Notes under the pieces: generated by a model
What the model was told of the DNA's origin: nothing
Database searches by the model: none
Seen by the model: the letters and a program-made list of their open reading frames with translations, nothing else
Made by a program: the position numbers and the translations under genes
Source of the DNA: JAAXVQ01 sp964604705
GTDB taxonomy: Bacteria > Oederibacteriota > JAAXVQ01
Length of the DNA stretch: 64,000 nt
Direction of reading: 5' to 3'
Assembly (NCBI GenBank): GCA_964604705.1
Contig: CAZSAP010000003.1
Span: 186,001-250,000, forward strand
Part shown: positions 1 to 6,677 of the stretch, piece after piece
How the letters are laid out: every line of letters begins with the position of its first letter
Numbering within the stretch: the first letter of the stretch is position 1

Positions 1-159
1 GGAGAGCGTTATACCTAAGTCATTGACGGCAATTATTCGTCCGTTGGGTTGAGCAACAAACAGGGCATCCAAAGCATCCTTGAAAAGCAGATTGCTAAAC
101 TCATTCGGATTGAATAAGTCAAATGGAATAGACGCATCGTGTGAAGCGCTATCATGCAT
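1..159 (-). CDS. PAS-domain protein, N-terminal fragment cut by the window edge
   Basis: Reading the minus strand from an ATG at 159 gives an open frame that runs off the left edge. An in-frame TGA and TAG lie just upstream, so this is close to the true N-terminus. After about 28 residues comes the phrase DALDALFVAQPNGRIIAVND, typical of the first strands of a PAS sensor domain (predicted sensing of a ligand or cofactor). The rest, including any kinase, GGDEF or other output domain, is outside the window, so the role cannot be named beyond PAS-type signalling. The stretch from 160 to about 495 between this gene and the nitroreductase shows nothing I can support. Confidence 0.6.
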   Translation of the reverse strand, partial: MHDSASHDASIPFDLFNPNEFSNLLFKDALDALFVAQPNGRIIAVNDLGITLS

Positions 160-495
160 TGCACACCAACTTTCTGTTCTAGACGATCTCGTCTAAAATC
201 AGCGCTGATCTGATACATTCCATTTTCCACCCTGCTTTGCGCATCAACCTTTACGATAAATCAAAAAAGCACTGGCTTCTCACACCCTTCTTTCAGCTAG
301 CCTTTATTTTTGCATTTGCATGTTTCACTTGATTAAGCTCGAAAAATCGATATGTAACCTGGGTAACGTACTCGGTGTTCTTTGCATTTACTTCAAAAGT
401 TTAAATCTTTTGCTATTCAGATACAATCATTTTTTTGTTCCTCACAGCGTGCTCAATCATGCTGTGCAGCCACTGGACAGACTCAAACAACCAGC

Positions 496-1116
496 TTACT
501 CCAACACTCGAATCAACTCTTCCACCGATCGCTTCGCCGGTCCCCGGGTTGTGCGTACTGGATACCCCACCGGTATGACGGCCATGAATTCACCCTGCGC
601 TTCCCCCAACAAGGCGAGGACCTCGTCTTTGAGCAGATACAAAATGCCAAACCACACCGAAGCCAATCCCAAGGACGTAGCCGCAAGCATGAGGTTCTCT
701 ACAGCCGCCGCCGAGCTTTGAATTTCCATGGTCCTAAAAAAATCATGCCCCGATGCACCTTCGATTTGAAAAAGCTTGCTGCCGTGCTCAATAAGTTCGC
801 CGGTGTTCACCACAGCCACCACCACCGGAGCGTTGACAATGGTACGCGCCGCCAGACGCAGCAATACCGATGCGGTCCGGGGAAACCGATCCAGCCTGCG
901 ATTGATCAAGTCTGCCAGCGCCTGCTTCTTTTGACCACGCAAGATGATAAAGTGCCAGGACTGTTGGTTGTGCGCTGAGGGCGCACGATTGGCCGCATTG
1001 AGAAGCGCCATGAGATCGGCGTCGGACACCTCTTGCTCCGTGAATTGACGAACACTCCTCCGCGCGCCGATAACCTCCAAAACCGAGTTGGATGAAGATA
1101 AACTTGGTGTAGCCAT
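496..1116 (-). CDS. Nitroreductase-family FMN oxidoreductase
   Basis: A predicted cytosolic FMN-dependent NAD(P)H oxidoreductase of the nitroreductase superfamily. The N-terminal phrase ARRSVRQFTEQEV (the Arg-rich FMN phosphate contact), APSAHNQQSWHFI and the later SSAAAVENLMLAATSLGLASVWFG are the family's standard cofactor-binding blocks, and the length of about 206 aa is normal. The ATG at 1116 is chosen because AAGGAGG lies 5 bases before it; an in-frame start 24 bases upstream would overlap the preceding gene. It starts 10 bases after the stop of the radical SAM gene and is probably co-transcribed with it. The substrate is unknown; the family includes nitro- and flavin-reducing enzymes as well as dehalogenases and enzymes acting on natural products. 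Confidence 0.85.
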   Translation of the reverse strand: MATPSLSSSNSVLEVIGARRSVRQFTEQEVSDADLMALLNAANRAPSAHNQQSWHFIILRGQKKQALADLINRRLDRFPRTASVLLRLAARTIVNAPVVVAVVNTGELIEHGSKLFQIEGASGHDFFRTMEIQSSAAAVENLMLAATSLGLASVWFGILYLLKDEVLALLGEAQGEFMAVIPVGYPVRTTRGPAKRSVEELIRVLE

Positions 1117-1126
1117 ACATTCCTCC

Positions 1127-2590
1127 TTATTTGCATCCAAGCACAGATGCTGTACCCGCCATCCCTGAAAACAACTTCAACCCATAGCTAAGGTAATTTT
1201 TCAAGACCCGTAGGCCACCCGCAGCCAGTATTTTTCTTAGCAGATAGCTGGGACGGGTGTAGAACGCACGCAAGATCTGGGTGCGAAATACGTGCAATTG
1301 CGTTCGGGAAAGGTAATGCGTCCCTATGGGTGGTGCTTGGAAATAATCCCGCCCTAAAACCGTTTCATCGATCAATCTTTCGGTCCGGGCCAATGAATAC
1401 AGCTCTGTCCCATAGAACGGCAAGGCCAAATGAACTTCAACAAAATCCGGATTCAAGGCCAACATGTGCTGGCGCGTGGCCTCCAAATGAGTCCAGTCCT
1501 CCCAGGGTAAGCCGATTAAGAAAAAACCCAAAGTCTGGAGTCCTGCCTTTTTGGCAAAACGCGCGGCCTGCAGGTTATCTTCCAAACGTGAGCCTTTTTT
1601 AATTTTCACCAGTGTCTCTCGGCTGCCGGATTCATACCCAAATGCCACCAGCCAACATCCGGCCGCCTTCATGTGCTCCAAGGTTTCCAACGCCAGGGGC
1701 TTCACCCGCGAATTGGCCACCCAACGGATCTTGCCCGCCAGCGGCGATCTCAGGATCCGTTCACAAAGATCCTTAACCCACGCGGGATCGTACGTAAAGG
1801 TATCGGATTTAAAGAAAAAATCCCGAATCCCATGGTGCTGATAGCATTCCATGAGTTCAGCCACTATGGCGTGTGACGAACGTAGTCGCAGACGCTTGCC
1901 GGAAATCCTAGGAGTAAGGCAATAGATGCAGGATGCCGGACACCCCCGCGATGTAGCAATGGTGGCCTGAGGCTCTCCGGTATCGGGGCGTACATACAGG
2001 TGGTTCGGCATTCGAGTGCGATCAGGAAACGGATACACATCCAAGTCTGTTTCCCATTCTGCAAACGAGGTCCTCTGCCATTGCTGATCTTTTCGAAACA
2101 AAATGCCGCGAATCGATTCCAGCGGCGGATCCTGCCGGAAGTGCGCCGTCACCAATTGATCCACCATAAAATCACTCTCGCCGCCGATTAAGTAATCCAC
2201 GTGCGAGAGATCAAGTTGTTCCAGGAGTTCTTGGTCCGGATCAAAAAACAACGCGCCTTTGAGCATGATCATGAGTTCCGGAGCTGCCTGTTTTAGAGCT
2301 TCAACCAGGCTTAAGTCTTCAAAGATGGTGGCGTTGGTAATGCTGAGAAACAGGGCATCGGGGCGAAAACGCGTAAAATCCGCCAAAAGTTCTTCCCGGC
2401 CTTTCTTCTCTGTCTGGTAATCCCTCAAGAACACGGTATGCCCGGCACGCCGCAATAGGGCCGACGCGTAGCCCAAATCATTGCACGCGCGAACAGACGC
2501 CGTGGAGGAATCCTCAACATTCGCCTGACAGCGATCCTCCCCGCGTTGATACGCCCGACCCGGAGGATAGATCAACATTACCTTTGCCAT
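1127..2590 (-). CDS. B12-binding-domain radical SAM protein
   Basis: A 487-residue radical SAM enzyme of the cobalamin-binding type. Residues 1-150 have the Rossmann-like B12-binding pattern (MAKVMLIYPPG start, later DALFLSITN). The 4Fe-4S cluster motif CxxxCxxC is C217, C221 and C224, in SRGCPASCIYC. The rest follows the TIM-barrel pattern of the superfamily, with GYESGS and GFFLIGLPWE blocks (SAM binding). Proteins of this class perform radical methylations, ring contractions and similar reactions in lipid, cofactor or natural-product pathways; the substrate cannot be read from sequence. AGGAAG precedes the start, and a good minus-strand promoter lies 40-70 bases upstream. The nitroreductase follows directly, suggesting a two-step modification unit (inference). 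Confidence 0.88.
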   Translation of the reverse strand: MAKVMLIYPPGRAYQRGEDRCQANVEDSSTASVRACNDLGYASALLRRAGHTVFLRDYQTEKKGREELLADFTRFRPDALFLSITNATIFEDLSLVEALKQAAPELMIMLKGALFFDPDQELLEQLDLSHVDYLIGGESDFMVDQLVTAHFRQDPPLESIRGILFRKDQQWQRTSFAEWETDLDVYPFPDRTRMPNHLYVRPDTGEPQATIATSRGCPASCIYCLTPRISGKRLRLRSSHAIVAELMECYQHHGIRDFFFKSDTFTYDPAWVKDLCERILRSPLAGKIRWVANSRVKPLALETLEHMKAAGCWLVAFGYESGSRETLVKIKKGSRLEDNLQAARFAKKAGLQTLGFFLIGLPWEDWTHLEATRQHMLALNPDFVEVHLALPFYGTELYSLARTERLIDETVLGRDYFQAPPIGTHYLSRTQLHVFRTQILRAFYTRPSYLLRKILAAGGLRVLKNYLSYGLKLFSGMAGTASVLGCK

Positions 2591-2631
2591 GATGGCACTT
2601 CCTATGTTTCATTTATTTCTGAACGTTCTGA

Positions 2632-2660
2632 ATTTAACAGAAAAACCATAATTTTGTCAA
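2632..2660 (-). promoter_or_regulatory. Sigma70-type promoter of the radical SAM/nitroreductase pair
   Basis: On the minus strand TTGACA (2660-2655) is followed after 17 bases by TTAAAT (2637-2632). The -35 box is a perfect consensus match and the spacing is ideal. It sits about 40 bases before the ATG at 2590. Confidence 0.6.
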
Positions 2661-2814
2661 GGAAGGATTTAATCGCCCACGCCCTCCTGCAGGCGGCGGT
2701 ACGTCGTCCCGATAAACGCCGGAGGAACCATAGAATTTCACATGAACTTAAGGATTGTGCATCATGACGTTGGCCTTTTCGGCTCTAAAAAACACATCTT
2801 AACCATATTGAAAT

Positions 2815-2843
2815 TTGGAATATTTCTATTTATGTTCTATACT
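2815..2843 (+). promoter_or_regulatory. Candidate promoter of the V4R-like gene
   Basis: TTGGAA at 2815-2820, a 17-base spacer, then TATACT at 2838-2843, about 57 bases before the ATG at 2900. Both boxes match consensus at four or five positions. Confidence 0.4.
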
Positions 2844-2899
2844 TAATCCATATTTTGTTTTAGGTTGCACTCCTTCTATTACTGACCCCGAGGTGAGCC

Positions 2900-3460
2900 A
2901 TGGCGAAATTTAAAGCGGTTAGTGTGATTGATGCCAATGAGTACGTTCTGGAGAAATACGGTCCTGACGCCATCGAAAAAATCAAAGCTGCCTTGACTCC
3001 GGAAGATTGCCAAGTACTCTTTTCCCGGACCTTGATGCCTATTTCCTGGATTGACCTCAACGTGGTCATGCACCACCTGATCGCGCAGGACAAGGTGTTA
3101 GGGCGGGGCGACTTCACTTTTGCCGACGAACTCATGCGACACATCGCCCTTAAGCAGATCAATGGCTTTTATAAACTTTTGCTCAAATTTTCCAAACCCG
3201 AAAAGCTTATTGAGAAAGCGCCAACTATTTGGGGACGTTATTTTGATACAGGAAAACTTGAAGCCACTTCCGTGACACCCGGAGCCGCCACACTTAGGTT
3301 GACGGAGTTCCCGGGATTGCCACTCAATCATGAACATCTATCGGTGCCTTTTATGAAAGAACTTCTAACGCACGCCGGCGCTAAACATTGTAAATGCGAA
3401 CATCCCAAATGCCTTGCCCGAGGCGATCAATACTGTTTGTTTGAATTGTCCTGGCAATAG
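2900..3460 (+). CDS. V4R-like (DUF2378-type) small protein with Cys-rich C-terminus
   Basis: A 186-aa cytosolic protein without signal peptide or membrane segment. The body (20-150) is helical in character, and the C-terminus ends in HCKCEHPKCLARGDQYCLFELSW, which matches the V4R pattern of conserved Cys followed by G-D-x-y-C-x-F-e. V4R domains are small-molecule or metal/hydrocarbon-binding domains found alone or with regulators; related short proteins are abundant in myxobacteria. I infer a sensory or scaffold role, not an enzyme. GAGGTGAGCC precedes the ATG. A clear paralogue begins beyond the right edge of the window and ends at 63788, sharing the H-E-H, H-P-x-C and A-R-G-D-x-x-C-L-F signature. 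It is transcribed alone, divergent from the radical SAM gene. Confidence 0.6.
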   Translation: MAKFKAVSVIDANEYVLEKYGPDAIEKIKAALTPEDCQVLFSRTLMPISWIDLNVVMHHLIAQDKVLGRGDFTFADELMRHIALKQINGFYKLLLKFSKPEKLIEKAPTIWGRYFDTGKLEATSVTPGAATLRLTEFPGLPLNHEHLSVPFMKELLTHAGAKHCKCEHPKCLARGDQYCLFELSWQ

Positions 3461-3506
3461 ATCGTAGGTTCCAAGTGCTGTTCTTGGCTGACCAACCTTG
3501 TATAGT

Positions 3507-4136
3507 TTACTTTTTTCCTAACAGTGCCAGTAACGCATGCGTGAACTCAATCACTTGATTTCCCAATGCCAGCAGTGTGACCGAAAAAAAGAGCATAGCC
3601 GCATCACTCCAATCAGGACGTACGGCCAAGACGCTACGGGCATACGCCCCACTGTCGATTTGAAAATGGGCAAGCAGACGCAAAATCGCCAAGGCGGCAA
3701 AGATGGAACCAAAGAAAAGTACGGCCTGAGTCAAGGCTGCAACCTTGAATGCTTGTGAATCCGAAAAGAGTAACCGCATAACCAAGGGTACAAAAAAAAG
3801 TAAAAACAAACTTCCAAACTTCAAATCCATACAGAACCAAACGATCACCATGGTTCCCAAAGGCAATACAGTAAGCAAGAACCAGATCCCCGCCGCCTGA
3901 GCCCAGCCCGAAGCACCTTTGGTCAACAGGCCTTGCGTCATCTGAACCAGGCCCGGCCAAGTATAAAAACCGATCAACCCTAACATGGGGACCAACATCA
4001 GCGTGGCGACCCAAACAAACATGAGCATCCGAGTATATCCGAAGTTATCCTCGGGGTGCAGTATATGCAGAACCAGTGAATATAGGTAAAAGCCCGATAT
4101 GAGCAACGTAAGTAGGGCGACTGTCTTGTTGAGCAT
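3507..4136 (-). CDS. Unrecognised integral membrane protein
   Basis: A 209-aa, very hydrophobic protein with about six predicted membrane segments (near residues 5-25, 38-60, 84-102, 107-124, 130-155 and 180-203) and no recognisable catalytic motif. The layout is generally like a Yip1-type or DUF membrane protein, but I do not assign it to a family. GAGG sits 7 bases before the ATG at 4136. It is convergent with the V4R-like gene and separated by 128 bases from the acetyltransferase gene upstream, so it may be monocistronic. No function is proposed. Confidence 0.6.
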   Translation of the reverse strand: MLNKTVALLTLLISGFYLYSLVLHILHPEDNFGYTRMLMFVWVATLMLVPMLGLIGFYTWPGLVQMTQGLLTKGASGWAQAAGIWFLLTVLPLGTMVIVWFCMDLKFGSLFLLFFVPLVMRLLFSDSQAFKVAALTQAVLFFGSIFAALAILRLLAHFQIDSGAYARSVLAVRPDWSDAAMLFFSVTLLALGNQVIEFTHALLALLGKK

Positions 4137-4264
4137 CTGCGGTCCTCTGAAGCCAGTAGTTGAATGAGGTTATGACAACTTAAAAGGGATACGAGATCTG
4201 TTGTGTCAAATGTCGCGAAAAAACCTGCCACATACTTACTACAAAATCACATTGAAGGGAATCC

Positions 4265-5047
4265 TTATTTCACAGCCGTGCATTTCGCCATAATGTTCCC
4301 AAAGCGCGTTGCACTAATCGGATGATGCGCCACGATCTCGCCATTGTACATAACCGCAAAGGTTCCGAAAGGATTCGGTATCTGTTGGGCTTTAGCGGCG
4401 GAGGTTATTGTAATAACCTTTGCAGTGAGTTTAAATCGCGTCTTGGCAACATCAACCATTTCTTTGACATTGGTCACGGTGTACGGACACTGATCGGCAC
4501 GTAGGATCACCAACCCTTCCCCCCAGGCTTTCGGCACCTTGTTCAACCCCGGGCTGAACTTGGGCAGAACGGCCTTCGGTGAAAACATTTTGGCCATGAG
4601 TTTGAAATCCGGTGGCGCTTGGTCCACCACCCCATACCCTAGTTTGGCAAAAATGCTTTCATCGGCCATAAAGGCTCCTTCGCGCACGACCACGGCCACA
4701 CCTGCGAGTTTCTCCCTTTTGGCATCGGCTTCACACTGTTGAATAAGTCGTGTCCCCCAGCCCTGCCCTTTGTAGGTTTTCTTAAACCCCATGAAAAGAC
4801 AGTGAATCACCATGCAATTCTCCGCAACCAGGGGACGCCAGCAGTATTTCCCCGGCACGTACTCAATCATTCCTTGCGTGCCATCTTTGCCGGCTTGCAC
4901 AACCCAAACCTGCAAGCCTTCTTTGAACCGTTCAAGCAACCAATGGGTCTTCTCGGAGTAGCCGGGACGCTTGGGATTTTTATATCCGCAAAAAGCAAAG
5001 GATTGATAATTTTCGGAAGTAACTTGAATTAGTTCAGGTGAGTTCAT
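4265..5047 (-). CDS. GNAT acetyltransferase with C-terminal YoaP-type domain
   Basis: A 260-aa protein. Residues 30-150 form a GNAT fold, with the acetyl-CoA loop in the KGQGWGTRLIQQCE block. Residues 165-260 resemble the C-terminal domain of Bacillus YoaP, including the D-Q-C-P-Y-T segment, which recalls a thioredoxin-like CPY active site. YoaP-family proteins are N-acetyltransferase/thioredoxin-like fusions whose substrates are not established. GGAGG lies 6 bases before the ATG. It is transcribed alone, with gaps of 128 and 103 bases on either side. Cytosolic location is inferred from the lack of a signal peptide. Confidence 0.75.
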   Translation of the reverse strand: MNSPELIQVTSENYQSFAFCGYKNPKRPGYSEKTHWLLERFKEGLQVWVVQAGKDGTQGMIEYVPGKYCWRPLVAENCMVIHCLFMGFKKTYKGQGWGTRLIQQCEADAKREKLAGVAVVVREGAFMADESIFAKLGYGVVDQAPPDFKLMAKMFSPKAVLPKFSPGLNKVPKAWGEGLVILRADQCPYTVTNVKEMVDVAKTRFKLTAKVITITSAAKAQQIPNPFGTFAVMYNGEIVAHHPISATRFGNIMAKCTAVK

Positions 5048-5150
5048 GCACCCCTCCGTGATTCCATGATGTTGGTTTGTACGCTTAAAAGACTAACATC
5101 GCCGTATGACAACCGTATGTCAGGATTGCCTCTGCGTTTGTGAAAATAAT

Positions 5151-5633
5151 TTAAAAATACTTCACCATGATAACCGAATCCGCTTTCTGCTCGTGCACCA
5201 CAAATCCCAATCGTTCATACCATAGTCGCGCCGGATTCGCCCAGGACACACTCAAACTCACTCCGATCGAAGACTGGCGAACCTTCTCAAATAAATGCGT
5301 CAATAGGTTCATGCCCAAACCCTGCCCACGATACTCCGGTTGCGTGGCGATGCTCAACTCAGGCAAGGTTTCTTCCACAAAACCATACCCCGGAGCCTCG
5401 CGTGGAAACCGACGCACCCATGCGGCCGACAGACACCGGCCCTCTATTTCAAACATAAGCCCGAAATCCCCATCACGTCCCCAATGACAGGCATAACGAC
5501 GGATGTTGGGATCCTCTAAAATGCTGCGCGGTAACTCGGGCTGTCCAGCTGGGACAAACAATGCCAGATAAAGCATGTCGAAAAGTTGGGATTCGTGCTC
5601 AGGTAAAATCGGTTTAAGTTGGAGAGGTGTCAT
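5151..5633 (-). CDS. GNAT-family N-acetyltransferase
   Basis: A 160-aa single-domain GNAT protein. The acetyl-CoA pyrophosphate loop is in PEYRGQGLGMNLLTHL (near residues 97-112), and the C-terminal half has the usual SVSWANPARLWYERLGF strand-turn. The substrate is unknown. The start lies only 9 bases after the stop of the RES toxin gene, so it is probably the last gene of the Xre-RES-GNAT transcript. Whether it acts with the toxin-antitoxin pair (for example as a modifier) or is only a passenger cannot be told. It is about 30% shorter than the YoaP-like acetyltransferase next door and not closely similar to it. Confidence 0.75.
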   Translation of the reverse strand: MTPLQLKPILPEHESQLFDMLYLALFVPAGQPELPRSILEDPNIRRYACHWGRDGDFGLMFEIEGRCLSAAWVRRFPREAPGYGFVEETLPELSIATQPEYRGQGLGMNLLTHLFEKVRQSSIGVSLSVSWANPARLWYERLGFVVHEQKADSVIMVKYF

Positions 5634-5642
5634 ATACGCTCA

Positions 5643-6203
5643 TTAACGCAATCGAATGTTTAAGTGCCGAGCCGCATCCACGACCACGCGGTTCTCGACA
5701 TCCAATACCACGGGTGGCTCAAGGACTTTCAGTCGTTTGCTTACCCGTGAATAAAAAAGCGAAACATTGGACCACTTGGCTTCAAGGGTGGACCACCAAA
5801 AAAAACCATCCGCACCGTATTCATAAATGGTTCGGGAAATTTTCTGAGTGGTGCGACGTTCCGAGGTGGCAATCTCGGCAGGTGCCAGCTTGAGTTTGAC
5901 CAATGTTTGTGCAGCCCGCAGATCGATCAACCTGCGGGTGTCCAAGCCGAGCTTGACCAAGGCCATGCGCAATCCGTCCGGTCGGGCTAAATCACGATCG
6001 TCTATTTCCAAATTTCGGAAGCGCTTCAAGTTTTCACATACGGCCGCCACGGGCTCAACGGAAGCATACAAAATACCGTCTTCGGATATATCGTGCCGTC
6101 CTCCGCCCTGATACTCGCGCGGAAGAAACAGAGCGCCGCCCTTTTCACGTGGGTTTTTCTGAGTGGATTGGTAAAGGAAAACGCGATAAAACGTCTCAGG
6201 CAT
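5643..6203 (-). CDS. RES-domain toxin of a type II toxin-antitoxin system
   Basis: About 186 aa. The protein has the elements that name the RES family: an early FYRVF segment, a conserved Arg in GGGRHD (near residue 36), the LYAS block at 45-48, a Glu in AAVCENL (near 57), and a Ser in the C-terminal ...SNVSLFYSRV region. RES toxins degrade NAD+ or ADP-ribosylate targets. I place the start at the ATG at 6203, which overlaps the antitoxin gene by 8 bases; a longer reading starting at 6245 has no better ribosome site. The antitoxin gene lies directly upstream, the usual order for this family. Translational coupling through the overlap would keep antitoxin in excess (inference). Confidence 0.72.
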   Translation of the reverse strand: MPETFYRVFLYQSTQKNPREKGGALFLPREYQGGGRHDISEDGILYASVEPVAAVCENLKRFRNLEIDDRDLARPDGLRMALVKLGLDTRRLIDLRAAQTLVKLKLAPAEIATSERRTTQKISRTIYEYGADGFFWWSTLEAKWSNVSLFYSRVSKRLKVLEPPVVLDVENRVVVDAARHLNIRLR

Positions 6204-6558
6204 ACGAGCCTGCGATATCCTGACGCGCTGCGGCAATGACCTCAAAGATCCGGTTCTCTCGAATCAAATCCAAGGGACGAGAGTTCCCCACAAACAGGTT
6301 GTTTCCCTGGAGCCATTTCATGGCGGTTTCCGGGTTATAATGGTTAAAAAGCAACTGGAGTAAGTAGACCAACCCGGAAATCTTCTCACTGTTCATCTCG
6401 TCCGGATTGACTCCGCTCTGCCAGCGGGTAATCCGCGTCCGATCCACGCCCAAGGTCGTGGCCAGTTTGTTTTGGTTCCCAAAAAAACGGACCAAAAGGT
6501 CGATTTCCTCACTTTTGATTTTGCTAAAGGATTTTTCCAAAAGCATGCGCGAAACCAT
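6196..6558 (-). CDS. Xre/MbcA/ParS-type antitoxin
   Basis: 120 aa. A helix-turn-helix lies at about 29-49 (NKLATTLGVDRTRITRWQSG), and the C-terminal part (75-120) is the DUF2384 toxin-binding domain with NPETAMKWL and GNSRPLDLIRENR. The ATG at 6558 is preferred over an upstream start because AGGGAG sits 8 bases before it. It overlaps the RES toxin gene by 8 bases (ATGCCTGA). In this family the antitoxin's C-terminus plugs the RES active site and the HTH autoregulates the operon. The spacer up to glgX (6559-6677) should hold the promoter and operator, though I see no clear palindrome. Confidence 0.78.
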   Translation of the reverse strand: MVSRMLLEKSFSKIKSEEIDLLVRFFGNQNKLATTLGVDRTRITRWQSGVNPDEMNSEKISGLVYLLQLLFNHYNPETAMKWLQGNNLFVGNSRPLDLIRENRIFEVIAAARQDIAGSYA

Positions 6559-6677
6559 GATCTTCACTCCCTTCCTGACGAAGCTGGGGCACGCCACGAG
6601 ACTTCCACTTACCTGAGTATACACCTCCAGGCTTTCATGGGCAACACTTTTTGTTGCCCACGAATCTTAACACTCGG

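Larger units (their letters stand above)
2591..2899. other. Intergenic region between divergent genes
   Basis: This 309-base AT-rich spacer separates the radical SAM gene (minus) from the V4R-like gene (plus). It holds one credible promoter for each direction, listed separately. An imperfect 16-base palindrome centred on GAACGTTC (2617-2632) overlaps the minus-strand -10 region and could be an operator. No further gene is visible. Confidence 0.5.

Noticed and set aside
33..230. 65-codon minus-strand frame at the left edge
   Set aside because: Another minus-strand frame in the same place encodes a clear PAS domain start.
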